Origin: DATNPH01 sp036703315 | GTDB taxonomy: Bacteria > Cyanobacteriota > Cyanobacteriia > Cyanobacteriales > Coleofasciculaceae | Length of the DNA stretch: 18,361 nt | Direction of reading: 5' to 3' | Assembly (NCBI GenBank): GCA_036703315.1 | Contig: DATNPH010000175.1 | Location: 1 to 18,361, forward strand | Shown: piece after piece, positions 1-6,900 of the stretch | Numbering within the stretch: the stretch's first letter is position 1 | How the letters are laid out: every line of letters begins with the position of its first letter | The notes under the pieces: generated by a model | Databases searched by the model: none | The model's input: the letters and a program-made list of their open reading frames with translations, nothing else | Told to the model about the DNA's origin: nothing | Translations under genes and position numbers: made by a program

Positions 1-21
1 TTGGTTAAAGCAGGAGCGTGT

Positions 22-366
22 TTAAGACTGAGCTATTTGATCTAATTGAGTAGTTTCTTCGAGCTTGCGCTGCCGCACGAGTAGAAACAGAGGTAGTGCT
101 AACGAAACACCAACTAGTAAATTACTTGCGATGTAGATCCACAAGTTTTTCATCTTGAGTCGTGAACCTTCAGACCACACAAATGTCCACAAAACAAGAG
201 ATGAAACCAGGACATCCATACCAAAGAACGCAGAAATTCGATTGATAAAAAGCTGCTCAAAGAAACGTTCTAAATCAAGTCCATTTTCAAGTAGAAATGG
301 GATGAATTGGGAGTAGGGTAAAGCAATTCCCAGAATGCAAAGAATTAGATATGTGCCTTGAAGCAT
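22..366 (-). CDS. DUF2834 family small membrane protein
   Basis: The product is 114 residues and strongly hydrophobic. It has an N-terminal helix (about residues 4-22), a second around 44-62 and a third around 73-95 ending in a basic tail (VRQRKLE). The segments LPYSQFIPFLLENGLD, FFEQLFINRISAFFGMDV and LLVGVSLALPLFL are what I recall as typical of DUF2834, a family of three-helix membrane proteins of unknown function. The reading frame extends 15 codons further upstream, but I chose the ATG at 366 because an AGGAA ribosome site lies about 9 bases before it and the family homology begins there. It lies 75 bp downstream of devB on the same strand, and a copy of the tetR operator sequence (421-440) sits in that gap, so it may have its own promoter or share the tetR-devB transcript. 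Its function is unknown. Confidence 0.8.
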   Translation of the reverse strand: MLQGTYLILCILGIALPYSQFIPFLLENGLDLERFFEQLFINRISAFFGMDVLVSSLVLWTFVWSEGSRLKMKNLWIYIASNLLVGVSLALPLFLLVRQRKLEETTQLDQIAQS

Positions 367-420
367 AGTACTTATTTCCTGATGTAGGTTTCTGTGATGA
401 CACGCCTGCAAAAATTTTAG

Positions 421-440
421 ATATCGGGCGACCGTTATTT
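421..440. promoter_or_regulatory. Second copy of the tetR operator half-site region
   Basis: These 20 bases match 2208-2227, upstream of the tetR gene, at 19 of 20 positions (A/G difference at the tenth base). They contain the ACCGTTA half of the inverted repeat found there, and nearby A/T-rich bases also resemble each other. No second inverted arm is visible here, so this is a half-site or relict. It lies between the devB stop and the DUF2834 start, where a TetR protein could control the last gene separately. Confidence 0.45.
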
Positions 441-441
441 T

Positions 442-1638
442 TTAGTTCAAACTGATTTGCGGTTGAATGGCTACCTGTACCTGCAAGTTGGTTAGGCTCG
501 CCACTTGTTGACTATCCTTTGAATTGAGGCGAATTCTGACCTCAACGACGCGGCGATCGAGGTTCTGTCCGGGCTGATTGCTGAAGACTTTTTGCTGGCT
601 GACTTGCAGTCCGACTTGGCGAACCGTTCCACGCAGTTCTCCAGAAATCCCCTCACCAGTCACGATCACTGATTGACCACTCCGAATCTTGCCAATGTCA
701 CTCTGGTAAATTTCTGCAACCACTTCCATTGGGTCAGTCTTTCCCAGGTCAACAATACCTTCGTCAGCGATCGCCTCGCCGGATTGGGTGTAAACTTCCA
801 AAACTTGCCCTGCGATCGGTGCGCGAATGCTTGCCTCCTTCAACTCAGCCTCAGCCCGTTTAACTGCTGCAATTGCCTGATTAACCTCCGTTTGTGCCAC
901 CCGGACATCTTCAGGGCGAACTTCGGCAATCTGGTTTAGAGTAGCTTTGGCTCGATTGGTCTGGGCACGCAATGTGTCAGCCGTACGATTCTGACTAGCT
1001 TTAGCTTCGTTGAGTTGTGCCTGTGCCGTTTCTAACGTGAGTCGCCTTTGATCGAGGTTGGAAGCCGAGAGCGCACCCTCCCGATACAAACCTAGATAGC
1101 GGTTATAGTCTGCCTGCGCGACATTAACTTCGGATTGCCGACGAGCAATAATGGCGGATTGAGTCGCAATTTCGCCCCGCAACTCTTCTTGAAGACGAGT
1201 AATTTCAGCTTGCTGAGCCGCAATTTCCCCAGACTTTGCCCCTGCTTTGACTTGAGTCAGTTTTGCTCGGGCTGTGTTAACCCGCTCCTGCGCCTCCAGT
1301 AAAGCCGTCTGCAAGCGCTCGTGACTATCTAAAATAGCGATTACCTGACCTGCTTGGACGCGATCGCCTCGCTTAACCAGCAATTGAGCAACGCGATCGT
1401 TGTTTAGCGTTGCTGGGGCAGCCACTCGCACCACTTCTGAGGCGGGTTCTAGTCGTCCCAAAGCTGTAATCGGCTCAATAGTTGGTGCAGCAGGTGCCAC
1501 AGGTGCGGCAGGCTGCCGTCCAAACCTAGAAATGCTGTAGTAAAGCGATCCACCTGTGACGGTAATCCCCGAAACAATGAGCGCGATCGTCCAGCGATTA
1601 AGAGGCTTTAGCCGTTGCAGGAGCGTAGGATTCTTCAT
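442..1638 (-). CDS. devB: DevB-like ABC exporter membrane fusion protein (HlyD family)
   Basis: This 398-residue protein is a periplasmic adaptor joining an inner-membrane ABC transporter to an outer-membrane channel. An N-terminal membrane anchor spans about residues 16-34, followed by a Pro/Ala-rich linker and the ALGRLEP motif (59-65) typical of the DevB subgroup. The first half of a lipoyl-like domain (GDRVQAGQVIAILDS, 91-105) is followed by a long heptad-rich coiled coil (about 108-270). The second lipoyl half (IRAPIAGQV, 271-279) and a beta-barrel domain complete it. In heterocyst-forming cyanobacteria DevBCA with TolC exports envelope glycolipids, but DevB paralogues also serve other exporters. 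The start overlaps the tetR stop as ATGA, which suggests translational coupling. The expected permease and ATPase (devC, devA) are not next to it: a DUF2834 gene follows, and the window ends soon after. The family call is firm; the substrate is unknown. Confidence 0.88.
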   Translation of the reverse strand: MKNPTLLQRLKPLNRWTIALIVSGITVTGGSLYYSISRFGRQPAAPVAPAAPTIEPITALGRLEPASEVVRVAAPATLNNDRVAQLLVKRGDRVQAGQVIAILDSHERLQTALLEAQERVNTARAKLTQVKAGAKSGEIAAQQAEITRLQEELRGEIATQSAIIARRQSEVNVAQADYNRYLGLYREGALSASNLDQRRLTLETAQAQLNEAKASQNRTADTLRAQTNRAKATLNQIAEVRPEDVRVAQTEVNQAIAAVKRAEAELKEASIRAPIAGQVLEVYTQSGEAIADEGIVDLGKTDPMEVVAEIYQSDIGKIRSGQSVIVTGEGISGELRGTVRQVGLQVSQQKVFSNQPGQNLDRRVVEVRIRLNSKDSQQVASLTNLQVQVAIQPQISLN

Positions 1639-2198
1639 TTTTCTAGATAAGTAATCAACATCTTTCCAAGTAGTGTGACTTGCTCGAAGATGGGGATGTC
1701 ATCCCCTTCTAAGCGTGTCAGCATCAATCCCATAAGTTGAATCATCACAAATTCTGCAAGAGCAGGGTCTGAAATTCCAAACAAGTCGGCAAAAGCCTGC
1801 TTGTCCTGTTGTCTAATTCGTGCAAGGGCTGAGTTATTGCGAACTGCCTCAACACCCTGCTGCTGACAAAAATCAACCATCATACAGATGTCTTTAATCA
1901 GGCGGTCTTCGTACCTGACTGCGAAGTTGGCAAGTGCCTCAAAACGCTCTGATAGGGTTTGCCCGTCTTTCAATTCGCTTGCAAAGATTTGCAGATACTC
2001 TTGACTCATTTCTTCAACCAGTTGCTCAAACATATCCTCCTTGCGTGGGAAGTAGTAGTAGAGTGTTCCGGTTGATACGCCCAACTCTTTAGCAATCTGT
2101 CGAGTTGTGATGGAAGCGTATCCTTTCTGGGCAAACAGGTCAAAGCACTTGTGGAGCAACTCTTTGCGATATTGCTCATGGTCAACAATCTTGGGCAT
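1635..2198 (-). CDS. TetR/AcrR family transcriptional regulator (upstream of devB)
   Basis: This 187-residue regulator has a classic TetR N-terminal DNA-binding domain. A basic first helix is followed by the helix-turn-helix ITTRQIAKELGVSTGTLYYYF (about residues 30-50) and the usual PRKEDMFEQL continuation. The remaining helices (60-187) form the ligand-binding and dimerisation domain; that part is family-typical but does not reveal the ligand. The ATG at 2198 has no obvious ribosome site. Its TGA stop overlaps the devB ATG by four bases, so regulator and exporter adaptor are made from one message. A promoter with a perfect inverted repeat lies directly upstream (2215-2256), so autorepression relieved by an exported compound is the likely circuit. 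This is inference from layout. Confidence 0.92.
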   Translation of the reverse strand: MPKIVDHEQYRKELLHKCFDLFAQKGYASITTRQIAKELGVSTGTLYYYFPRKEDMFEQLVEEMSQEYLQIFASELKDGQTLSERFEALANFAVRYEDRLIKDICMMVDFCQQQGVEAVRNNSALARIRQQDKQAFADLFGISDPALAEFVMIQLMGLMLTRLEGDDIPIFEQVTLLGKMLITYLEK

Positions 2199-2214
2199 CT
2201 ATATTTTATATCGG

Positions 2215-2256
2215 GCAACCGTTATTTAATGTAACTTAACGGTTGCACAGAGTCAA
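2215..2256 (-). promoter_or_regulatory. Promoter with TetR-type inverted repeat for the tetR-devB unit
   Basis: Read on the minus strand, TTGACT (2256-2251) and TACATT (2233-2228) are separated by exactly 17 bases, a good sigma-70-type promoter. A perfect 10-bp inverted repeat, GCAACCGTTA (2215-2224) with TAACGGTTGC (2237-2246) and a 12-base spacer, overlaps the -35/-10 spacer and the region just past the -10. A bound repressor would block this promoter. It could also be a weak terminator hairpin for the upstream DUF6220 gene, but there is no T-run and half of it recurs at 421-440, which favours an operator. Confidence 0.65.
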
Positions 2257-2269
2257 CGAGTGCGATCGC

Positions 2270-2701
2270 TCAACTTGCGTCGTCTTCAGCATCTGGTTTG
2301 GGAAACACTACGCGCCGCGATCGATGAACCAGGGTGGTAGAAACAGAGAACAGCGTGAATCCAATGAGTGGGTGAAGTACTGCCAAAGGGATAGGTGTCT
2401 TCAGGTGAATCGTGAGAAATTGCAATCCAAGCAGCACTGGCATACTTGTGGTGAGGCTCCGCACTCTCTGAGGAAACGGACTCAGGTACACCCATACCAG
2501 CAGGAGCAGAGATAATCCGCCGTACCCGCGAACTAGCCACACATGGACGTTCCACCACTCAGGGTTGTAAAAGTACGCAAGTCCAACGGTCAACACTTGG
2601 GCAACTAGGCAGAGATTGAACAGTGAAGCTACGTAAGAAAACCAGAGCTGGCTCCAGTTTGTAGATGTCTGCACGCTCTCAGAGCTAGAAGTTATGGTCA
2701 T
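2270..2701 (-). CDS. DUF6220-like four-helix membrane protein
   Basis: The product is 143 residues with about four hydrophobic helices (roughly 20-44, 52-77, 86-101 and 105-125) and a charged C-terminal tail (FPKPDAEDDAS). The arrangement of a helix, a WNVH...RGYGGL segment, and a final helix preceded by LAVLHPLIGF resembles DUF6220 proteins as I know them; the function is unknown. The ATG at 2701 is preferred over the upstream TTG at 2716 because AAGGA lies seven bases before it. It is on the same strand as tetR and devB, with the tetR promoter and operator in the 71-bp gap, so it is probably a separate or read-through unit of the same membrane-related cluster. Confidence 0.7.
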   Translation of the reverse strand: MTITSSSESVQTSTNWSQLWFSYVASLFNLCLVAQVLTVGLAYFYNPEWWNVHVWLVRGYGGLSLLLLVWVYLSPFPQRVRSLTTSMPVLLGLQFLTIHLKTPIPLAVLHPLIGFTLFSVSTTLVHRSRRVVFPKPDAEDDAS

Positions 2702-2716
2702 GCTATTGTCCTTCAA

Positions 2717-3067
2717 GGTGAATTAGTAAAGGAGTGGCAATCTGCGCTTTGCAGCAGCGCTTCGCTATCGCAATCCACTTCAGCAACTCCTGAGAGAGCT
2801 GAGTTAAAGCTAAGATAGTGCTGATTCCCTAACTGCGCCTAGTCCTCGATCGGGTACACTTTGCAGCAACAGTGTTGAATAAATAGTTCGACCGCTTCAT
2901 CCCTCGGTTGAGGTGCACATAGAAGGATAGTTGTGAGTAGCTTGTATGCAAAGTTTTACGAGCCACCTAGATGTGACAAATTATTGCAAAAAAGCATAAT
3001 GGCAAGTGAATAGATTGATAGACAATTAGCAAGCTGTTCACGCTGCTACATCTCAAAGGCAAAAGCG
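2717..3067. other. Divergent intergenic region between DUF6220 gene and kinase
   Basis: About 350 bases with no credible reading frame. It must hold the start signals for genes leaving in both directions, but I could not find a convincing -35/-10 pair. A GC-rich stretch near 2745-2770 (GCGCTTTGCAGCAGCGC and following) resembles short dispersed sequences common in cyanobacterial spacers. An AAAGG ribosome-site-like sequence precedes the kinase ATG. Confidence 0.4.
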
Positions 3068-4459
3068 ATGGATAAACTCATTGGTAAAGTTTTACAAGAT
3101 CGCTATCAAATTCAATCTCTGCTAAGTCGCCAGACTGGTCGTAGGACTTTTCTGGCAAACGATTTACAAAGGGGATTCTCGGTTGTCGTCAAGTTGTTGT
3201 TATTTAATCCTGACTTTACCTGGGACGATCTGAAACTTTTTGAACGTGAAGCAGAAGTTCTCAAATCTCTCGACCATCCTGCTATTCCTAAATACCTTGA
3301 TTACTTCGAGGTTGAGATTGAGCTAGGGAAAGGCTTTGCGTTAGTTCAAACTTATATTGAGGCGCGATCGTTGCAAGACTGGATAAAGTCCGGTCGTACC
3401 TTTAACGAGGAAGACCTAAAGGCGATCGCAAAAGAACTATTAGGCATTCTGGATTACCTCCATAACCGCCAACCTCCCGTTGTTCATCGGGATATTAAAC
3501 CGAGCAATGTTTTGTTAGGCGATCGCAGTGGTCATAGCTCTGGGCAAGTTTACCTGATTGATTTTGGCTCCGTTCAAACGGCAGTGCATGGTGGAACAAG
3601 GACAGTCGTCGGCACCTATGGCTATATGCCTCCCGAACAATTTGGTGGACAGTCCACACCCACTTCAGATCTGTATGCTCTGGGAGCAACGCTAATTTAT
3701 CTTGCAACGGGACAACATCCTGATAAACTGCCACAGCGAGAGATGCGTATTCTTTTTGAAGATAGTGTCAATCTCAGCCCAAATCTCATTGATTGGCTGA
3801 AATGGATGACAGAACCAAGCACAGATTTACGGCTGAAATCTGCAAAGCATGCATTAGAAGCTCTCTTAAAATCAAATTTACGAGAAAGTCGCTTGACAAG
3901 CGTTACCAAACCCGTTGGTAGCAAAGTACAAGTTATAAATACTAGACAGATGTTGGAGATTTTCATTCCGCCACGCGGTTTCCATCCCGAGCTAATCCCC
4001 ATGATTGGATTTGCAATTGCATGGAACTCCTTTCTCGTGATGTGGTACGGCATGGCTTTTGCGACTTTGAATTCTGGTGGATGGTTTGCAGCCCTATTTG
4101 CAATTTGTCACGTGGGCGTTGGTCTTTGGTTGATTTGGCAAATTCTCTTTACTTTGTTAGGAAAAGTGAGACTGCGTATTACTCCATCGGAAATTACTCG
4201 GTCTTTGGAAATATTAGGGTTGAGGTGCTTACCATCTCTCACCGCCCCCCGACAGAGTATAGCGAAAGTTGAACTCACTTGTTTGTCGTATAAGAAAGGT
4301 TCTAAAGGAGCTAGTATCGCCGTTCCTCCTCAAATTAACATTTGGGCAGGAACAAAGAAATTTACGTTGGGTGAGGGGGACAGTTTGACGGCCCCAGAAC
4401 TTGACTGGTTAGCTCAGGATTTGAGTAATTGGCTAAATTTGCCTATTACCAAGGAGTAG
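3068..4459 (+). CDS. Eukaryotic-type Ser/Thr protein kinase with membrane-anchored C-terminal domain
   Basis: This 463-residue protein has an N-terminal Hanks-type kinase domain (about 11-270). Visible landmarks are the ATP-binding lysine in VVVKLLL (K42), the partner glutamate in FEREAEVL (E61), the catalytic loop HRDIKPSN (140-147), DFG (165-167), and the GTYGYMPPEQFGG activation/P+1 segment (182-194). The catalytic set is intact, but the glycine-rich loop is poor: LLSRQTGRRTFLA replaces the usual GxGxxG. Two hydrophobic segments follow (about 312-333 and 339-365), then a roughly 95-residue domain (KVRLRITPSEITRSL onward) that I do not recognise. With two helices, kinase and tail would lie on the same, presumably cytoplasmic, side. 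The substrate is unknown. The gene stands alone and ends 36 bp from a converging pseudogene. Confidence 0.93.
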   Translation: MDKLIGKVLQDRYQIQSLLSRQTGRRTFLANDLQRGFSVVVKLLLFNPDFTWDDLKLFEREAEVLKSLDHPAIPKYLDYFEVEIELGKGFALVQTYIEARSLQDWIKSGRTFNEEDLKAIAKELLGILDYLHNRQPPVVHRDIKPSNVLLGDRSGHSSGQVYLIDFGSVQTAVHGGTRTVVGTYGYMPPEQFGGQSTPTSDLYALGATLIYLATGQHPDKLPQREMRILFEDSVNLSPNLIDWLKWMTEPSTDLRLKSAKHALEALLKSNLRESRLTSVTKPVGSKVQVINTRQMLEIFIPPRGFHPELIPMIGFAIAWNSFLVMWYGMAFATLNSGGWFAALFAICHVGVGLWLIWQILFTLLGKVRLRITPSEITRSLEILGLRCLPSLTAPRQSIAKVELTCLSYKKGSKGASIAVPPQINIWAGTKKFTLGEGDSLTAPELDWLAQDLSNWLNLPITKE

Positions 4460-4495
4460 AAAAAATCATACCTAAAAGAACTTTTGAGAATCGCA

Positions 4496-4920
4496 CTACA
4501 ACACTTTTCTCAGAAAGAATCGGCTGCAACCCTATGGGAAGTCTGGCAACTCCCCAAAAATAACGTATCCGCGCTTCTGGTAAAACTCTGGGGCTTGAAA
4601 ACTAAACGTGTCCAAATGGGCATATCGGCAACCTCGCCTCACAGCTTCTTGTTCCGCAGCAGCCAGGAGAGAATCACCATCACCTTCCCCACGGCAAGAT
4701 TCGTGTACCCAGAAAATATCAATATATAGCCACTGCCAATAGGTTGACCCAATTAATCCACCTAGCAAATTTTCGTCTGAATCTCGTAAGAAGAGAGTCA
4801 ACGCCGGAAGTTGCCCTCACCAGCACAGCTACTGTTGAATTTGATGAGCTGCTGCACGATATATTCAGTCTCATCAGCTCGTGGTTCTTCAGCTATATCA
4901 ATCTTGAGCGGTGGCTTCAT
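4496..4920 (-). pseudogene. GNAT N-acetyltransferase pseudogene (frameshift plus nonsense codon)
   Basis: Three pieces of one GNAT-type acetyltransferase lie end to end. The first 40 codons from ATG 4920 give MKPPLKIDIAEEPRADETEY then IVQQLIKFNSS, ending at a TGA (4800-4798). The main body continues in another frame from about 4810: TLFLRDSDENLLGGLIG, an acetyl-CoA-site-like RGEGDGDSLL, and the family signature HLDTFSFQAPEFYQKRGY. It stops at a TAG (4534-4532) directly after GELPDFP. In the same frame the eleven codons after that TAG read GCSRFFLRKVL and then a second TAG (4498-4496), matching the usual C-terminus of these enzymes. One base appears lost near 4805-4812, and one codon became TAG. 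The restored length is about 141 residues, normal for the family. No function is expected unless both lesions are bypassed. Confidence 0.85.
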
Positions 4921-5276
4921 CACAATTTAATCGGCTATCGAGTTAAGCCAGTGTACATGAGGTTTAACGATCTACACTCACCAGCAAAGAGCTTCTCTCA
5001 TTTTAGAATTAGTGCGACCGCCCTCTAACCTCAGAACATTGAAGCGATCACGCAAACCCCTACGCAACTACTTAGTCCGTCACAACCCCTAGCTGCCTAC
5101 GATCACAAATGATGCATTCTCTGATCAGGTAAAGTAAGGTAACTACTAATAGCAGTGGTAGAAGGGCACTATTTACCCCATCGAGTCAAGGAACTTGTCG
5201 CTAGTGCCTGTTATCCGATCACTGCTAAGCCTACATCTTTCACGCATGATTTGGAGCAGCCAATAGGGTGATACTC
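4921..5276. other. Intergenic region upstream of the HD-domain gene
   Basis: About 350 bases in which I see no credible gene. An 8-bp inverted pair, TAGCAGTG (5150-5157) and CACTGCTA (5220-5227), is 62 bases apart and may be chance. The stretch must contain the promoter of the HD-domain gene and perhaps the dead promoter of the acetyltransferase pseudogene; neither is clear. Confidence 0.35.
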
Positions 5277-6734
5277 ATGGATCTACAAGATGCTCACACT
5301 CGTTGCAAAACTGATTTGGCTCGTGCTATTGAACAGTTACAGGGCAAGGTCGAGCCAACTCAACTGGAAACTATCACTGAGTTGATTGTCCAAACCATGA
5401 CGGGTCCTTGGCGCTATTTTCACACGCCTGAGCATATTTTTGATGTTGGTGGATCGGTCGCTCCCATAGAAGTCCTAGCCGCTTTATTTCATGACTTGGT
5501 GTACGTGCAAGTCGATCAGGGAGTGAGTCTCAACATCGGCGGTTATATTGCTCCTTTTGTGAAGGAAGTCCAAAAGCAGCTGGTGATTCGAGACGTAACT
5601 GAACAGCCTGCCTCCCTGATGTTTGAAATTGTCACAGCAATATTTGGGTTTGCTCCAGGCCAAGTACTCTCTCCAACAGCAGGGCAAAACGAATTTTTAA
5701 GTGCGGTGATTGCAGCACAGTCTTTGGAACCTTGTTTGAGTCCTAGTATTATTGCTCAAATCACAGCTTGTATTGAAGCAACTATTCCGTTTCGTTCTTT
5801 GTCGGCATCCGGTTTAAATCCGAGTGAGACATTACATCAGCGATTGGTCATTGCGAATAACCGATTTAACTTTGGATGGAACGAGACTCAAATCGTTGAA
5901 ATCGTGAAGCGCTGCGTGCGACTAGGCAACCGGGATGTGGAGAATTTCGCTTATCCCAATTCTGCTATTTTTTTAGACAATACTTGGAATTTGTTGCCCG
6001 AAACGAATCACGAACTTATTAACGCCAACTCCTATAAAGTTGCTGAGTATCGCAGATCGCTGCAAAATATGGAAAAATTCATGAATTTCCTCTCTCCAGA
6101 ACGGGTTTTTCAGCGGTTTATGGGAGAGCCAGATGAAGAAACTTTCCAAGCTCTGATATTGGGAACCCAAAAAAACCTAGAAGTAGCGAAGCTGTATCTA
6201 GGGTGTAAGCTTGTCTCGATCGCCATCATTGAGGCGCTGTCATTGCGTCTAGCCCATGACATTCCGCTTTCAACTCTCATGGGAGAACTACCAATACAGG
6301 GAAGCAAGACTCCCTCCTTAGAAGATTTTATCCCCACCAATATTCAAAGCACTCAGAAACCCGAAACCGCCTTGGAACGCGAGGTATTAGAACTTTTAAC
6401 AAAGGGACGAAATCAAGAGTCCAATTACGATTTAAAAAATTCACCGATCGCGACTTTCATTGTCAACTCTATGGGGTTTACCTCGGTACGATACCTGATA
6501 AATCGAGCCAAAGAGTTTTTTGTAGAAACAATTTCGCCTGATGAGTTTCTCAAGGAGTGCGACCCTAATGCGATCGCAACGATAATAGATGGAATTGAGA
6601 AACTTTTTACAAGTCGGGTATCTGCTTTGCGCGGATTGAGTGGAGATACAACACTGATGTTTGAGCCTTCCCAAGCCACTAAGAGTACGCCTGGGCAAGA
6701 GTTGGTTTCAGAAGCACAACCGCAAATGTCTTGA
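5277..6734 (+). CDS. HD-domain-like protein, putative phosphohydrolase with long C-terminal extension
   Basis: The product is about 485 residues. Near the N-terminus, RYFHTPEHIFDV (about 46-57) followed by VLAALFHDLVYVQVD (66-80) reproduces the first metal-binding histidine and the HD pair of small metal-dependent HD-superfamily phosphohydrolases (the HYHTxxHI...FHDxVY pattern). After that the protein departs from the roughly 200-residue family: about 380 further residues are mostly helical, with no domain I recognise. They include a segment around 110-240 with an N-N-R-F-N-F-G-W core and a Ser/Thr/Gln-rich tail. A GTG at 5268 could also start translation; I prefer ATG 5277, with AGGGTG just upstream. 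No membrane helix or signal peptide is evident. The substrate is unknown. It appears to be monocistronic. Confidence 0.7.
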   Translation: MDLQDAHTRCKTDLARAIEQLQGKVEPTQLETITELIVQTMTGPWRYFHTPEHIFDVGGSVAPIEVLAALFHDLVYVQVDQGVSLNIGGYIAPFVKEVQKQLVIRDVTEQPASLMFEIVTAIFGFAPGQVLSPTAGQNEFLSAVIAAQSLEPCLSPSIIAQITACIEATIPFRSLSASGLNPSETLHQRLVIANNRFNFGWNETQIVEIVKRCVRLGNRDVENFAYPNSAIFLDNTWNLLPETNHELINANSYKVAEYRRSLQNMEKFMNFLSPERVFQRFMGEPDEETFQALILGTQKNLEVAKLYLGCKLVSIAIIEALSLRLAHDIPLSTLMGELPIQGSKTPSLEDFIPTNIQSTQKPETALEREVLELLTKGRNQESNYDLKNSPIATFIVNSMGFTSVRYLINRAKEFFVETISPDEFLKECDPNAIATIIDGIEKLFTSRVSALRGLSGDTTLMFEPSQATKSTPGQELVSEAQPQMS

Positions 6735-6736
6735 TT

Positions 6737-6775
6737 GACACTCCCCCGACGCTCAGTAGGGAGGATTCTCAGTTG
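6737..6775. repeat. Short GC hairpin resembling an IS200/IS605-type element end
   Basis: Immediately after the HD gene stop, CTCCC (6741-6745) and GGGAG (6759-6763) form a short stem with a 13-base loop, in a TTGACACTCCC...GGATTCTC context. This resembles hairpin-bearing ends of TnpB-type cyanobacterial elements as I remember them, with a decayed stem. No transposase or TnpB reading frame is present. It could equally serve as a transcription terminator. Confidence 0.3.
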
Positions 6776-6836
6776 TTTCTATGAAAGGAAAGGGTTTGTC
6801 CATTCCTCGCAATCGTTCTATTTGTCCGTCCTCCTT

Positions 6837-6871
6837 ATGCGTTGGGTTTTCTAGCGTCAACCCAACCTACT
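6837..6871. repeat. Dispersed cyanobacterial GTTGGGTT/AACCCAAC hairpin repeat
   Basis: GTTGGGTT (6841-6848) and AACCCAAC (6859-6866) form a perfect 8-bp stem with a 10-base loop, flanked by GC on the left and CTAC on the right. This is a familiar dispersed palindromic spacer repeat of cyanobacterial genomes. It lies between the converging HD and dapF-like genes and may act as a bidirectional terminator. Confidence 0.6.
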
Positions 6872-6900
6872 GCGATCGCAATAGCGAAGCGTTTCTGCTT

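Noticed and set aside
2243..2558. Open frames on both strands overlapping the DUF6220-like gene
   Set aside because: They are shadows of a gene with clear membrane helices and a ribosome site; their products are low-quality Arg/Ser/His-rich sequences.
4744..5028. Plus-strand 94-codon frame
   Set aside because: It is antisense to the acetyltransferase pseudogene, with no ribosome site and no family resemblance.
5150..5227. 8-bp inverted pair TAGCAGTG/CACTGCTA spaced by 62 bases
   Set aside because: The arms are short and far apart; a pair of this size is expected by chance.
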